Numbered from the stretch's first letter, positions 8,179-18,445 are shown. The stretch is DNA of 64,000 nt from Alphaproteobacteria bacterium (GCA_024278855.1 JAJRSJ010000001.1:41139-105138), one strand, 5' to 3'. Numbers and translations are program-made. The notes: generated by a model from the sequence alone, not told the origin.

Positions 8179-8997
8179 TCAACCAGCCGCCAAAACCGCC
8201 GACGGAAACCGTTCGACCAAACCAGTTTCGAAAAATTCAAACACCACAGGCAAACCGACCGCCAAGCTAACCATGCCGATCACAAAAGCCCCCGCCAAAA
8301 AGAACCGCATGGGCTGTTGGTCGCGGTATAATTTACCCATGAGCCATGCAATGCGGGCGCCATCTCCAAGGGTGGATAATTTGCTCTCGCCGCCGACCCG
8401 CTCAAAGAACGGCACTTGTACTTCTGCGAACGGCAGGCGCAATTCCAGACAGTGAATGGTCATTTCCGCCTCAATTTCAAACTTGTCGGACATCATGGGG
8501 AATGAGCGGACAAACCGGCGCGAAAACACGCGGTAGCCGGAAAAAATATCAGTGAAATGCCGTCCAAATGCCGCGCCCATGACCCAGGTAAACACCCGGT
8601 TGCCAAAGGCATGACCGGGCCGATATTTTTCGTCCCCCGAGGCCCGCGCCGCCACAATCATATCCAGTTTTTCGTCTTGTAGTTTCTTGACCAAACCGGG
8701 GGCCGCTGATGCATCATAGCTACCGTCCGCATCACACATAATATAGACATCTGCACCGATTTCGCGAAACAAACGCCGCATAGCATTACCCTTGCCCGGC
8801 AAGGCTTGATGCCAAACTTCGGCACCGGCTTTTTTCGCAATTTCTGCCGTCTTGTCTTGGGAATTATTATCACAAACAATTATGCGCGCTTTTGGCAGAG
8901 ATTTTCTAAACCCCTCTATGACATGGGCCAGTCCCGCTTCTTCGTCGTAAGCGGGGAGCAGAACGGCGATTTGCGGTTTTGATTGTTGTTTCGGCAT
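8179..8997 (-). CDS. Family 2 glycosyltransferase
   Basis: About 273 residues from the ATG at 8997, where AAGGGG is well spaced; an in-frame GTG at 9003 is less well placed. It has a GT-A fold: IAVLLPAYDEEAGL, VCDNNSQDKT, GKGNAMRRLF and the DxD-containing CDADGSYDA (about D89-D91). C-terminal hydrophobic stretches (FFLAGAFVIGMVSLAVGLPVVFEF) suggest one or two membrane helices. The overall look is that of dolichyl/polyprenyl-phosphate sugar transferases, so transfer of a sugar from a nucleotide donor to a lipid carrier is a fair inference. The 175-bp spacer towards msrA holds nothing I recognise. Confidence 0.85.
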   Translation of the reverse strand: MPKQQSKPQIAVLLPAYDEEAGLAHVIEGFRKSLPKARIIVCDNNSQDKTAEIAKKAGAEVWHQALPGKGNAMRRLFREIGADVYIMCDADGSYDASAAPGLVKKLQDEKLDMIVAARASGDEKYRPGHAFGNRVFTWVMGAAFGRHFTDIFSGYRVFSRRFVRSFPMMSDKFEIEAEMTIHCLELRLPFAEVQVPFFERVGGESKLSTLGDGARIAWLMGKLYRDQQPMRFFLAGAFVIGMVSLAVGLPVVFEFFETGLVERFPSAVLAAG

Positions 8998-9003
8998 GAC
9001 CAC

Positions 9004-9506
9004 CCCTTATGATTATTGCATGGATAGCGGATTAAAGTTTATAAGGGGTTTATAAATCCCCAACACCAAATGCGCCGCACCCTTTCGAACTGGCGTTTTT
9101 ACGTTCAAACATCTGCCCCAACAAGAGGCGCGAAATGAGCTTCGCGAATGACATCTCCCCAGAGGTGGGACATCATAATGGGACGTCCGTGTGGTTTTGC
9201 CCGACACTGGAATACCAGATAGAGCGCTTAGTTGAGTTTCGTGAGGAGCTAGCCACACGGCGGCGTCTTTTCACATAGGGGGCCCGTAGGTTAGTCGAGA
9301 ACCAAGGACCTCGCCCGGAGCCGGCCGACCACTCCATGTTATAGGAGCATCTACACCGACGAAACGCCGTCTCCCCTCCAGCCAACCAACGATCGTTTGC
9401 CTGTCCCAAAGAGAAGAACAATTTAGGTATACCCCGATAAGATCAGGCATGGATTAGATTTAGTAAAAAATAATAATATGCAAGAATTACAATAATTTAG
9501 AGCCGT
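9004..9506. other. Unexplained 500-bp spacer, G+C-rich centre, possible degenerate gene
   Basis: The glycosyltransferase and MBL genes are separated by 503 bp. Its centre (about 9120-9400) is clearly richer in G+C than its A+T-rich edges, yet no long open frame stands out. On the plus strand one frame is open from 9045 and contains a 47-codon ORF, 9135-9278 (start MSFANDISPEVG, end EELATRRRLFT). The same frame continues beyond two TAG stops to about 9440. GTGTGG at 9189-9194 can pair with CCACAC at about 9253-9258, enclosing a CTGG-AATA-CCAG hairpin. A decayed gene and a structured RNA are both possible. It does not match the tmRNA, RNase P or SRP RNA signatures I know. Confidence 0.3.
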
Positions 9507-10562
9507 TTAAGCTATTTTTATTGAACGATAGACATATTGCCCGCCCTGATTAAGCGACCGCTGCATCAATCCCCGCGCTCTCAGACAATTAAGATGCGCT
9601 ATGCTTTCGCCGACCGCCATTGAGCGGTTGCCGTCATTGATGGTGCGGCGAAACAACACCGGATATACTTCGGTGGATAATTTTGGCTCGGTGCAATATT
9701 TATGCAATCTTTCCAAGGCAAGTTCATGATGTTTGATCAATTTGGACAGCCGGTGATGGGCGCCGCGAAACGGGATGCCGTGGGCAGGCAAGACCAATGT
9801 GTCTTTTGGGACTTCGGCTTTCAGTTTATGACAAGAACTTATCCAGTCTTCCAACGGATTGCCCTCAGGCTCGGTTGGCCAAACGCTGACATTGGAGCTG
9901 ATATTGGGCAGGAGCTGGTCGCCGCTGATCATGATGTTAAGCGCACCGCTGTACAAACAAGCATGTTCAGGCGAGTGGCCAGAGCCAACAATGATGCGCC
10001 AGTCCCGCTGGTTTATTTCGATTAGCTCCCCGTCCCTGATACGCTGATAACCATCGGGCAAGGGAGAGATAGCTTTGCCGAACCCGCCAAATTTTGATTT
10101 ATAATTTTCGATTTGTGCGTCCGTAAGTCCGGCGCGTTTGTAAAAGGCGATGCCTTCTTTGGGGGCCGGATTACCCGTATCCGCAGCCATGAGCCGGCAC
10201 AGGAAATACTCGCCCATGGTCATCAGCAAGGGCGCACCGAATTTGCGGCACATCCAACCGGCCAACCCGGCATGGTCAGGGTGTAAATGTGTGCAGATAA
10301 CCCGGTTAACATGCGCCCCGTTCATATTATCCGTAAAAACCTGTCGCCAAATACCCATAGCGGCGTGCCAACCAAGCCCGGTATCCACAACAACAAATTC
10401 GTCGCCGTCGCGCAAGAAATATAGATTGATGTGGTCAAGCCCTTCCATGGGCAAGGACATGCGTAACCAAAATACACCGTCGACAATTTCGGTGACATCC
10501 CCTGCGCCGGGTGCGGTATCGGTAATGAAAGTCAGTCGGGAGATGGGAGTTTGTGTGCTCAT
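9507..10562 (-). CDS. MBL-fold metallo-hydrolase
   Basis: About 351 residues from the ATG at 10562 (AGG eight bases upstream); an in-frame GTG two codons earlier is an alternative. The zinc-binding motif THLHPDHAG gives the HxHxDH signature, followed by a histidine in VGSGHSPEHACLYS, an aspartate in ISGDQLLPNIS and a final histidine in LPAHGIPF. A C-terminal helical region follows (LIKHHELALERLHKYCTE). The architecture, a lactamase_B domain with a C-terminal winged-helix-like extension, is common in alphaproteobacterial homologues; hydrolysis of a thioester or ester is possible. It faces away from fhs and lies 87 nt from the TetR regulator on the same strand. Confidence 0.88.
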   Translation of the reverse strand: MSTQTPISRLTFITDTAPGAGDVTEIVDGVFWLRMSLPMEGLDHINLYFLRDGDEFVVVDTGLGWHAAMGIWRQVFTDNMNGAHVNRVICTHLHPDHAGLAGWMCRKFGAPLLMTMGEYFLCRLMAADTGNPAPKEGIAFYKRAGLTDAQIENYKSKFGGFGKAISPLPDGYQRIRDGELIEINQRDWRIIVGSGHSPEHACLYSGALNIMISGDQLLPNISSNVSVWPTEPEGNPLEDWISSCHKLKAEVPKDTLVLPAHGIPFRGAHHRLSKLIKHHELALERLHKYCTEPKLSTEVYPVLFRRTINDGNRSMAVGESIAHLNCLRARGLMQRSLNQGGQYVYRSIKIA

Positions 10563-10649
10563 AGCCACAACCTACATAAAACTAGCAAAGCCGCAATAGG
10601 CTTGGCGCGACGAACATGTATGCATTATTGACGGTTGTTTGTTTGGTTT

Positions 10650-11252
10650 TTATTTGGCGATACCTTGGCTCATTTGGGTGACAAAGGCATCAGCGATATG
10701 TTCTCCGCTAAGCCGCCCGCCCGGCTCGTACCAAACATTGAGCCAGTTCAGCGCCCCCATCAAGAAATACACCGTAACCCTAGCATCAGCTTTTTTAATA
10801 GAGCCATCAGACATGCCTTGTTTGACAATCCGCGTAACCGCTCGCTCTATTGACCCTCTGCGTTTAAGCACTGTGGTTTGAAACTCGCCTTTCAAACTGT
10901 CCACATCTGCCAGCAAGCCTAATCCGTCGCGGGTTAGTAAATGCGCAAACGCCCCATAGAGCAATTGTAATTTACCCAAGCCAGTGTCCCCTTGACCGCG
11001 CACGGATTTAACCGCCGCGTCCATGGCATCATAGACCATAATATGGCATTCATATAAAATCTCTTCTTTGGATTTTACATAATAGTACAAGGCGGCTTTG
11101 GATAACCCCAAGGACTGTGCGATTAAAACCATTGACGTATTATGATAACCGCGCCTGCGAAAGGCCCCGCTAGCTGAACGTATGACCGCTCGCCGCTTGG
11201 CCGCATATTGGGCTTCGCGGTTAAACGCCCGATTGGTGTCTAGATTGGTCAT
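10650..11252 (-). CDS. TetR/AcrR-family transcriptional regulator
   Basis: About 200 residues from the ATG at 11252, with GGAAACGGA upstream; a TTG at 11273 would add seven residues. The N-terminal helix-turn-helix is complete: AVIRSASGAFRRRGYHNTSM, then VLIAQSLGLSKAALYYYVKSKEEIL. The ligand domain contains a long helix set ending in YFLMGALNWLNVWYEPGG, a motif seen in regulators of acyl-CoA/fatty-acid metabolism. The gene lies 87 nt upstream of the MBL hydrolase on the same strand and is divergent from fhs across 167 bp, so control of either neighbour is plausible (inference). Confidence 0.88.
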   Translation of the reverse strand: MTNLDTNRAFNREAQYAAKRRAVIRSASGAFRRRGYHNTSMVLIAQSLGLSKAALYYYVKSKEEILYECHIMVYDAMDAAVKSVRGQGDTGLGKLQLLYGAFAHLLTRDGLGLLADVDSLKGEFQTTVLKRRGSIERAVTRIVKQGMSDGSIKKADARVTVYFLMGALNWLNVWYEPGGRLSGEHIADAFVTQMSQGIAK

Positions 11253-11419
11253 AGTGATGTCGTCCGTTTCCAAGCTTTAGAGTAGATTATTCGACCATAA
11301 AGTCAATCTATGGCCTGCGACATTTTAGATCACGCCGCAAACCAAGTAAGTTAGGCCTATTTTTTTGGCCAGAATATGTTAACCCATTTGGTAAAATACA
11401 ATAAAACAAGGATGTGGCT

Positions 11420-13132
11420 ATGACAAATAAAACCCAAACAGACGCCCTGCCACCGCCCGGTGCACCAGATATTGAAATCGCCCGTGCTGCATCCATGCAG
11501 CCAATTCTGGGTCTAGCTGAAAACAAACTTGGTATCCCCCCGGAAGCTCTTATTCCCTATGGTCATCACAAGGCAAAACTGTCTTTGGATTATATAGAAA
11601 AATTAAAGACCAAACCAAAAGGAAAATTGGTATTGGTCACCGCCGTCACCCCGACCACGGCCGGCGAGGGCAAAACCACGACCAGTGTTGGCCTGCACGA
11701 CGCCATGGCACAAATTGGCGTCAAATCCATGGTCTGTTTGCGCGAACCGTCCCTGGGGCCGTGCTTTGGTATGAAAGGCGGTGCAGCGGGCGGAGGCCGG
11801 GCGCAAGTGGTGCCAATGGAGGATATCAACCTCCACTTCAACGGCGATTTTCACGCTATCACATCTGCCCACGCTTTGTTATCGGCCCTGCTTGATAATC
11901 ACCTGCATTGGGGCAATAAGTTGGGGATTGATCCGCGCAGGATAAGTTGGAAGCGAGTGGTCGATATGAATGACCGGGCTTTGCGCAATATGGTTATCGG
12001 GCTTGGCGGCCCCGTTCACGGTGTGCCGCGTGAAAGCGGTTTTGATATTACGGTTGCCTCCGAGATCATGGCGATTTTTTGTTTGGCCGGCAGCCTTGCT
12101 GATTTGCAAGACAGATTGGGCAATATTATTGTGGCTTATTCCTATGACAACAAACCGGTGACGGCGCGTGATTTGGGTGCAGACGGAGCCATGGCCGTTC
12201 TTTTAAAAGATGCTTTGGCACCAAATTTAGTGCAAACTATTGAACACAATTTATCCTTCATTCACGGCGGCGCCTTTGCCAATATTGCCCATGGCTGCAA
12301 TTCCGTAATGGCAACGAATGCGGCTTTGCATTTAAGCGATGTGGTCATTACCGAAGCCGGGTTTGGGGCCGATTTGGGCGCGGAGAAATTTCTCAACATT
12401 ACATGCCGCCAATCAGGCTTGCGGCCAGATGCGGTGGTCATTGTTTGCACGGTGCGCGCTATGAAAATGCAAGCCGGTATCAAAAAATCCGACCTGGCAA
12501 CACCTGACGCAGATGCAGTTAAGCGCGGTTGCGTCAATCTTGTGCGCCACATTGAAAACATGAAAATGTTCGGGGTTGATCCAATCGTGGCTATCAATCA
12601 TTTTTCTCTGGATACCGATAGTGAAATCGCCGCAATCAAGCAAATTTGCCAGCAACAAAACATAGCCGTTTCACTGGCCAGACACTGGGAAAAGGGCGGT
12701 CTAGGCGCAACAAATTTAGCCAAAGCCGTAATGAAACAACTTTCCGGGAAAGCCGCCAATGTCCAATTGCTCTATGGGGATAACCTCCCCATGAAAAAGA
12801 AAATCGAGACCGTGGCTAAAAAGCTTTACCGAGCCGGTAGTATCTCTCTCAGCTCACCAGCTATTCGAGGCCTGCGCGAAATCAAAGCCCTTGGCTTTGA
12901 TCATTTGCCCGTATGTATTGCTAAAACCCCATATTCATTTTCTAGTAACAAGAAAAAATTGGGCGCACCCACGGGGCATATTTTGGAAGTACGTGAAGTT
13001 CGCCTGTGTGCGGGGGCCGGTTTCGTTGTTGCGGTTTGCGGCGACATCATGACCATGCCTGGCTTGCCAAGACACCCTGCGGCTCTGGATATTGGACTTG
13101 ACGAGGCCGGGGAAATTATCGGGCTTGCTTAA
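11420..13132 (+). CDS. fhs: Formate--tetrahydrofolate ligase
   Basis: About 570 residues from the ATG at 11420 (AAGGA eight bases upstream; the in-frame GTG at 11414 is too close to it). The family is unmistakable: a P-loop-like [53 protein letters not shown] and [14 protein letters not shown]. The enzyme joins formate to THF using ATP to give 10-formyl-THF, feeding purine and formylmethionyl-tRNA synthesis or handling formate. The length is slightly above the usual 555-560. The C-terminal stop overlaps the stop of the oppositely oriented monooxygenase gene by 4 nt. Confidence 0.97.
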   Translation: MTNKTQTDALPPPGAPDIEIARAASMQPILGLAENKLGIPPEALIPYGHHKAKLSLDYIEKLKTKPKGKLVLVTAVTPTTAGEGKTTTSVGLHDAMAQIGVKSMVCLREPSLGPCFGMKGGAAGGGRAQVVPMEDINLHFNGDFHAITSAHALLSALLDNHLHWGNKLGIDPRRISWKRVVDMNDRALRNMVIGLGGPVHGVPRESGFDITVASEIMAIFCLAGSLADLQDRLGNIIVAYSYDNKPVTARDLGADGAMAVLLKDALAPNLVQTIEHNLSFIHGGAFANIAHGCNSVMATNAALHLSDVVITEAGFGADLGAEKFLNITCRQSGLRPDAVVIVCTVRAMKMQAGIKKSDLATPDADAVKRGCVNLVRHIENMKMFGVDPIVAINHFSLDTDSEIAAIKQICQQQNIAVSLARHWEKGGLGATNLAKAVMKQLSGKAANVQLLYGDNLPMKKKIETVAKKLYRAGSISLSSPAIRGLREIKALGFDHLPVCIAKTPYSFSSNKKKLGAPTGHILEVREVRLCAGAGFVVAVCGDIMTMPGLPRHPAALDIGLDEAGEIIGLA

Positions 13133-14583
13133 CCGCTTATGACATATTCGTCCCAGACCACATTTCGCATCATGCGTTTATAGCTATAGGTCGGGTTGGG
13201 CCAAAGGGTCGGAATGGATCCGTCCTTGGTTTTGTACCAGCTTTGGCACGAGGTCGCCCAAATTGATGTGCTAAGGCGGGCTTGAATATCTTGGTTATAG
13301 GCCTTTACGGCTTCGGGTTTAACCGAAAAATATTGCCCCGGTTTAACCCTTTGGATAAGCTGGAGCATGTAAGGCATTTGCGCTTCAATCATCAAAATCA
13401 TAGACGCATGACCGAGCCCGGTATTGGGGCCAAGCAAGAAAAAAGCATTGGCCATGTTTTCAATCACCAAGCCTTTATGGGCTTTCGGGTTGGCGCGCCA
13501 ATCGGACAATTTAGCACCGCCCAGCCCCGTTAAATCGATCTGCGTTAAAAATTCTGTTGCCTTAAATCCGGTGGTGTAAATCAGAATATCGGCCTTGATC
13601 GTCTTGCCGTTGTTAAATTTGATGCCTCTTGGCGTGATGCGCTCAATACCGTGGGTGATCAACTCCACATTATCTTGTAATAAAGTGTCGTAATAATCAT
13701 CTGACAACAATATTCGTTTGCAGCCAATAGGGTAATCCGGGGTCAATTTACGGCGCAAATCCTCATCTTTAATTTTCCGTACCCGGTATTTATCGGCGTT
13801 TCTTTTAAACAGGCGGTTAACCCATCCTTGTTTGTTAAACACACGGAAAAACACATATTCGAGATAGGCTTGCATGGCCAAGCGGGTAAACTTCATGGTG
13901 AAAGGTAAATGTTTGAACAAGGTTTTTTCAAATGAACTATATGACCTGTCCATACGCGGCACAATCCAGTTGGCCGTGCGTTGTAACACGGAAACCTGCT
14001 TACAAATTTTGGCGATTTTTGGGACAATTTGAACGGCGCTGGCTGCACTGCCGATGACGGCAACGCGCTTGTTGGTCAAATTCAAATCCTTGTCCCAACG
14101 GGCCGAATGAATTTGCTTGCCTTCAAAGCTATCCGCGCCTTTTATCCGGGGCCAGTTGGGGGTGCCCAGTATAGCGACACTGGTGATTAAGAACCGGGTT
14201 GTGATAATTTCGCCCTTGCTAGTCTTTACAGACCAAACCGCCAAATCTTCATCAAACCGGGCAGATAAAATTTCCGTATTGGCCCGGATATGTTTATTGA
14301 GATCATAGGCCTCGACAATATCCTCCGCATATTTACGGATTTCATATGCAGGCGAAAACCTGCGACTCCAATTTGGGTTGGGGGCAAATGAATAGGAATA
14401 TAAATGGGACGGCACATCGCACGCAGCCCCGGGATAGGTATTATCATACCAGGTACCGCTAATGCCTCCGGTTTTTTCGGCGATGATAAAATCATCAATT
14501 CCCACTTCGCGCAATTTAATAGCCGCCGCTATCCCGGCAAATCCCGCACCGATAATTAGGGCGGTTAATGGCTGTTCGCCCAT
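13129..14583 (-). CDS. Flavin-containing Baeyer-Villiger-type monooxygenase
   Basis: A 484-residue two-dinucleotide-domain flavoprotein. GAGFAG at 12-17 binds [22 protein letters not shown] at about 44-62 is characteristic of BVMOs. [12 protein letters not shown] at 153-164 fits the type I Baeyer-Villiger fingerprint FxGxxxHxxxW(P/D). GSAASA at 178-183 is the NADPH Rossmann motif. Substrates of such enzymes are ketones, including cyclic and steroid ketones; the actual substrate cannot be deduced. It is convergent with fhs and divergent from the thioredoxin-fold lipoprotein gene, with no evident operon partner. Confidence 0.9.
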   Translation of the reverse strand: MGEQPLTALIIGAGFAGIAAAIKLREVGIDDFIIAEKTGGISGTWYDNTYPGAACDVPSHLYSYSFAPNPNWSRRFSPAYEIRKYAEDIVEAYDLNKHIRANTEILSARFDEDLAVWSVKTSKGEIITTRFLITSVAILGTPNWPRIKGADSFEGKQIHSARWDKDLNLTNKRVAVIGSAASAVQIVPKIAKICKQVSVLQRTANWIVPRMDRSYSSFEKTLFKHLPFTMKFTRLAMQAYLEYVFFRVFNKQGWVNRLFKRNADKYRVRKIKDEDLRRKLTPDYPIGCKRILLSDDYYDTLLQDNVELITHGIERITPRGIKFNNGKTIKADILIYTTGFKATEFLTQIDLTGLGGAKLSDWRANPKAHKGLVIENMANAFFLLGPNTGLGHASMILMIEAQMPYMLQLIQRVKPGQYFSVKPEAVKAYNQDIQARLSTSIWATSCQSWYKTKDGSIPTLWPNPTYSYKRMMRNVVWDEYVISG

Positions 14584-14685
14584 TCAATTCTCCTTGATAA
14601 GTCTGTTGCGCCGATCAGTTTTCGGCTTATATCTGCATTCAAGTTTTTCTAGTCTATTTTAGACGGCAAATAAAGGAATGAAATT

Positions 14686-15198
14686 ATGCGCACATTACTC
14701 ATTGGTCTCATAACTGCGGCGATCATCAGCGGCTGCGCCCATGCACAAGCGGGGCAAACTCCTGATAAGTGTAGTGAAAAGCCCAATGGAGCCTACCATA
14801 TCTATCATGCAGGTGTTAATTCTATGGACGATATTGATAAAGCCTTATCCCAAGCCAGAATTCGCAACACCAAGCTTATGGTGGTTATGGGGGCGAATTG
14901 GTGCCATGACAGCGTCGGTTTTGCCGCCCGATTGGATAAACCGAAATTTAAGGCTTTGACTAGGGAAAACTACGAAGTGGTCTATGTTAACGCAGGCACA
15001 CAGCCGAGACAAAAAGACCAAAACCGGGCCGTCTCCAAGCGTTTTGGTGTAGAGGCGATTGTCGGCACGCCAACTGTATTCATCGTGGCTGCGGACGGTA
15101 CAGTGCTTAATCCGGACAGCGCCGGATATTGGCGTTATGCAGACAGTATCCCTGAAGATATGAGCTATGCATATTTGGCTTATTACGCAGAGAAGTAA
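14686..15198 (+). CDS. Thioredoxin-fold lipoprotein with WCHDS motif
   Basis: A 170-residue protein with a lipoprotein-type signal (AAIISGCAHA; the cysteine at about residue 17 is a lipobox candidate). The mature part has a thioredoxin fold: KLMVVMGANWCHDSVG carries WCxxS instead of the CxxC dithiol, and GTPTVFIVAADGTVL contains the cis-proline. With a single active-site cysteine it is unlikely to be an ordinary disulfide oxidoreductase; a reductase-like or chaperone role is possible (inference). The start is supported by AAAGGAATG. It is monocistronic, with a hairpin and T-run just past the stop. Confidence 0.82.
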   Translation: MRTLLIGLITAAIISGCAHAQAGQTPDKCSEKPNGAYHIYHAGVNSMDDIDKALSQARIRNTKLMVVMGANWCHDSVGFAARLDKPKFKALTRENYEVVYVNAGTQPRQKDQNRAVSKRFGVEAIVGTPTVFIVAADGTVLNPDSAGYWRYADSIPEDMSYAYLAYYAEK

Positions 15199-15218
15199 GC
15201 GTTATGCTGATAAGTAAG

Positions 15219-15246
15219 AGTGGCAAATAAGCCCCCACTATTTTTT
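15219..15246 (+). terminator. Probable intrinsic terminator
   Basis: AGTGG (15219-15223) can pair with CCACT (15235-15239), followed by A and six T residues at 15241-15246. It lies 20 nt after the thioredoxin-like gene and overlaps the 3' end of the oppositely oriented acyltransferase gene by a few bases. The stem is short, so confidence is moderate. Confidence 0.5.
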
Positions 15247-16146
15247 CGTGTATAGTTCTTTCGGCCAGCGGCGGTGAACCCAAAACCAGTCGCTGGGTTG
15301 TGCGCGAATTTGCTCTTCTATAAATTCGGTAATTTTTATAACTGTAGCCTTGATGTCATTTGCGCGGTTGCCTGTGTTGGCGAGCTTTATTTCTTTGTGA
15401 ATAGTGACACGAAATTTTGCCCCGCCTAGACGGGTGATTGACATAGGAATGAGCGGCGCACCGGTCTGCATAGCTAGCCTGGTCGGGCCGGGGGCGGTCA
15501 TGGCAGGTACACCGAAAAACGGAATTTCAAGCCCTGCATTAAATTTTTGGTCATTCAAAAGCGCGACACTGTCGCCAGCCCGCAGAGCCTGGATCAATTC
15601 TTTGGCACCCTTTGGGCCGGACTTTGCCACCATGAGCTCGATACCGTAAGCGGCGCGCTGTGCGCGGATGCGTTTGTCAAAATAAGGGTTATTGGTCGGA
15701 CGGTAGGTGACGCGCACTGGCAATTTGGCTTGGGAGAACACGGCAGCCATCAACTCCCAATTGGCAAAATGCCCGGATATTAACACCGCGCCTTTTTTAT
15801 CGCACTTTAATTTTTCTAAAATCTCCAACCCGACAACTTCAACATTGGAGTTTTCCGCGAATACTTTAATGCGGCCAAGCATGGGAAATTCGCCAAATGT
15901 CCGGCCCATCTGGTTCCAGCTTTTTTTGAGCCATTGCTCAATTTGTGCCGCGCTAGCATCCGGAAAAGCCAATTTCATATTGGTGCGCGCAATATGGTGT
16001 TTAGAGGTTTTAGGCCCGATAAATCCGACCAATTTTCCGACAAAGCTCGAGACTTGCTCCAGTGAAAACGGCATCATCAACAGGCGCACAATATCATAGG
16101 CCAAGACTTCCAACCGCCAAATCAATTGTTGAAACAGCCGCGTCAT
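15238..16146 (-). CDS. LpxL/HtrB-type lipid A acyltransferase
   Basis: A 302-residue membrane-associated acyltransferase of the LpxL/HtrB family. The N-terminal amphipathic/hydrophobic segment is followed by the catalytic H-x4-E motif GHFANWE (H126, E131), the RPTNNPYFDKRI region, and GDSVALLNDQKFN. It would add a secondary acyl chain to the Kdo-lipid A precursor at the inner membrane. Position supports the call: its start codon overlaps the stop of lpxK by one base, and it is the last gene of the DUF374-waaA-lpxK-lpxL block. Which acyl chain and position it uses cannot be told. Confidence 0.9.
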   Translation of the reverse strand: MTRLFQQLIWRLEVLAYDIVRLLMMPFSLEQVSSFVGKLVGFIGPKTSKHHIARTNMKLAFPDASAAQIEQWLKKSWNQMGRTFGEFPMLGRIKVFAENSNVEVVGLEILEKLKCDKKGAVLISGHFANWELMAAVFSQAKLPVRVTYRPTNNPYFDKRIRAQRAAYGIELMVAKSGPKGAKELIQALRAGDSVALLNDQKFNAGLEIPFFGVPAMTAPGPTRLAMQTGAPLIPMSITRLGGAKFRVTIHKEIKLANTGNRANDIKATVIKITEFIEEQIRAQPSDWFWVHRRWPKELYTKK

Positions 16147-17144
16147 CAGTTTGTCACCGCCGCAATAATCGGATGTAAAATGCGCCGCAATGTCAATTCA
16201 TCCTCAAATTCTACAACCACAGGCCAAGGGGTGATGTGTTTTTGAAACCCCTTGGGGATCCGAACAAAATCTTTTTCCGTTGTCACCAGACGCGCGCCAT
16301 ATTCTTCGGACAAATCTAGCAGATTTTTTAAATCCGTGTCCTTATAGGCATAATGATTGGCGTATCTCAAACCCTCAACCACATCGCCGCCAGCCCGGCG
16401 AAGCGCATCAAAAAATTTATTCGGCCTGCCAATGCCCGCAAAGGCAAATATTTTACCCTTGGGCAATGGGGCCGTTGCAACCAAAGTAGCGGCAATAACC
16501 GGAAGACCTTTAAGCAAAGCCAATAAATCTTCCCCCACCTCAAAATCCGGTGTCGGCTTCATCAATATGACCGCGTCGGTGCGCGACAGGGCCGCTGCAA
16601 TGGTTTCGCGCAATGGCCCGGCGGGGAAAACCCGCCCATTCCCAAACCCGATCTGCCCGTCGACCACGAGCAAAGACAAGGTTTTTTTGAGAAGCGGGTT
16701 TTGATGACCATCGTCCATAATAATAACTTGCGCCCCGCGTGCCGCCGCCGCCCGCGCCCCGTCGTCGCGGCCCGCTGCAACCCAAACCGGGCCTTTGCGG
16801 GCCAGCAAAATCGGTTCATCGCCCACATCAATATAGCTGTGTTTGGACTGCACAACAATCGGGCCTTTTTCCCGCCCCCCATAGCCGCGAGACAGGCCGT
16901 GGGCACGAATACCCATACGGTTTAAGCTTTCTAGCAAATAGGCAGTGACCGGGGTTTTCCCGGTGCCGCCAACACTGGCATTTCCCACACAGATCACTGG
17001 AATACCGGGATCGTAAGGCACGGCGGAAGCAATGCGTCTTGCCGTAGCACGACCATAGAGCCAACCTAGCGGACTGAGCGCTGTGCGGATAAACGGCGCA
17101 GCCTCGCGGCCATATTTATGGGTCCAAAATTCCGGCGCGCGCAT
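16146..17144 (-). CDS. lpxK: Tetraacyldisaccharide 4'-kinase
   Basis: A 332-residue protein with the LpxK hallmarks: N-terminal membrane-associated region (PEFWTHKYGREAAPFIRTALSPLG, split), then CVGNASVGGTGKTPVT with the P-loop at about 54-64, HGLSRGYGG, VGDEPILLA, IIMDDGHQNP and the conserved LVTTEKDFVRIP near the C-terminus. It phosphorylates the 4' position of the lipid A disaccharide at the inner membrane. It lies 5 nt behind waaA and one base before the acyltransferase gene, consistent with a single operon. Confidence 0.96.
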   Translation of the reverse strand: MRAPEFWTHKYGREAAPFIRTALSPLGWLYGRATARRIASAVPYDPGIPVICVGNASVGGTGKTPVTAYLLESLNRMGIRAHGLSRGYGGREKGPIVVQSKHSYIDVGDEPILLARKGPVWVAAGRDDGARAAAARGAQVIIMDDGHQNPLLKKTLSLLVVDGQIGFGNGRVFPAGPLRETIAAALSRTDAVILMKPTPDFEVGEDLLALLKGLPVIAATLVATAPLPKGKIFAFAGIGRPNKFFDALRRAGGDVVEGLRYANHYAYKDTDLKNLLDLSEEYGARLVTTEKDFVRIPKGFQKHITPWPVVVEFEDELTLRRILHPIIAAVTN

Positions 17145-17149
17145 AATGC

Positions 17150-18445
17150 TTAAGCCTTTTTCAAGAGCGGCAACAAACGCTCCCAGACATAATCCAGTAC
17201 CGCATCGCGGCTCTGGGCAAAGTTCAGCGCTGCGGCGGCTTTAGCCTTTCTGGCTTTGGGATCGCCAAGATATTTAAGCACGGCAGGGGCCAATTCATCT
17301 GGGGACAATATCCGTTTAACCCCGTCAAAGGCCATCATAGCCATATAAGTATCTGCGAAACTGGCAATATGTGGCCCGGTGATAATGGCGCAGTCCAGCC
17401 TTGCCGGCTCTAACGGATTATGCCCCGACAAATTGTCGAGCAAAGAGCCGCCGATAAAGGCGGTTTTAGACAACCGATATACCAGTCCCATTTTACCGAT
17501 CTGGTCAACCAGATAGACATCGGTCTTATCCGTGGGCATTCGGTTTGAAGAGCGGCGCAGCACGGACAGCCCCGCCTTGGTCAATAGGTTTTTCACCTGT
17601 TTGGCCCGTTCCGGGTGTCGCGGTGCAAGGATCAGCAAGGCCTTTGGTTTTTTGGCTTTTATGGCTAGAGCCGCTATTGCTATCAGGTTTTCTTCGCCGA
17701 CATGGGTGGAAGCCGCGCACCAAACCGGGCGGCGACCAATGGCGGTTTTAAGTTTTTTAAGCGCCGTTTTATCAACACCTAATGCAGGGGCGGCGTCCTT
17801 GAGATTGCCAGCAGCTTCGACCTCGCGCCCAAGCAACCAGGTCAAGCCGTCAGCAGTGGTTGTATCAGCGGCTAAAATTAAATCAAAAGCGCCGAGCAAA
17901 GCTTGCCCTGATTTTTTCCCGCGCTTGTCCCACCGCTCAATGGAGGCCGCACTCATCCGGGCATTGATCAGGGCCAATGGGATATTTAAGGCTTTGGTCT
18001 GCATGATCATATTGGGCCATAACTCGCTTTCAGCGAAAATAGCCATATCTGGCCGCCAATGGGCCAGAAAATTAGCCACAGCCTTGGGGTGATCGGCAGG
18101 GGCATATTGATGCACGGCGCGCTTTGGCAAGATCTGCGCCAACAAATCTGCGGACGTTACCGTCCCTGTGGTGATAACAATATTACTTTCAGGCAGGTGC
18201 GACAAAATCCGCAAAATAACCGGCATCAGCATTTGCGATTCGCCGACACTGGCCGCGTGCAGCCAAACCAGTTTACCGCCAAGTTGTAGGTCCGGGCGCG
18301 GCAGACCTGCAATGCCGTAGCGTTCGCCGAGCCTTGCCGGGTCTTCCTTGCCTTTGCGCACCCTACGTTTCAGCCATAGGGGTAAAGCCGGGGCCGCCAT
18401 ACGCGTCGCGGCACTATAGGACTTTAAGAGCGGTGTTTTCTTCAC
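17150..18445 (-). CDS. waaA: 3-deoxy-D-manno-octulosonic acid (Kdo) transferase
   Basis: A 431-residue GT30 enzyme. Visible family motifs are GERYGIAGLPRP and WLHAASVGESQMLMPVI near the N-terminus (with the catalytic glutamate in SVGES), ITTGTVTSADLL, AESELWPNMI, LINARMS, and C-terminal FIGGSLLDNLSGHNPLEPA. It transfers Kdo from CMP-Kdo to lipid IVA. It begins with GTG, overlapping the stop of the DUF374 gene (GTGA), so translational coupling is expected. It sits between the DUF374 gene and lpxK in an arrangement typical of Alphaproteobacteria. Confidence 0.96.
   Translation of the reverse strand: MKKTPLLKSYSAATRMAAPALPLWLKRRVRKGKEDPARLGERYGIAGLPRPDLQLGGKLVWLHAASVGESQMLMPVILRILSHLPESNIVITTGTVTSADLLAQILPKRAVHQYAPADHPKAVANFLAHWRPDMAIFAESELWPNMIMQTKALNIPLALINARMSAASIERWDKRGKKSGQALLGAFDLILAADTTTADGLTWLLGREVEAAGNLKDAAPALGVDKTALKKLKTAIGRRPVWCAASTHVGEENLIAIAALAIKAKKPKALLILAPRHPERAKQVKNLLTKAGLSVLRRSSNRMPTDKTDVYLVDQIGKMGLVYRLSKTAFIGGSLLDNLSGHNPLEPARLDCAIITGPHIASFADTYMAMMAFDGVKRILSPDELAPAVLKYLGDPKARKAKAAAALNFAQSRDAVLDYVWERLLPLLKKA

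Noticed and set aside
9135..9278. Possible tmRNA tag (MSFAND..., ANDISPEV...)
   Set aside because: The frame contains AND but does not end in an A-rich tag and stop, and no tRNA-like ends or T-loop GTTCGA in the correct position were found.
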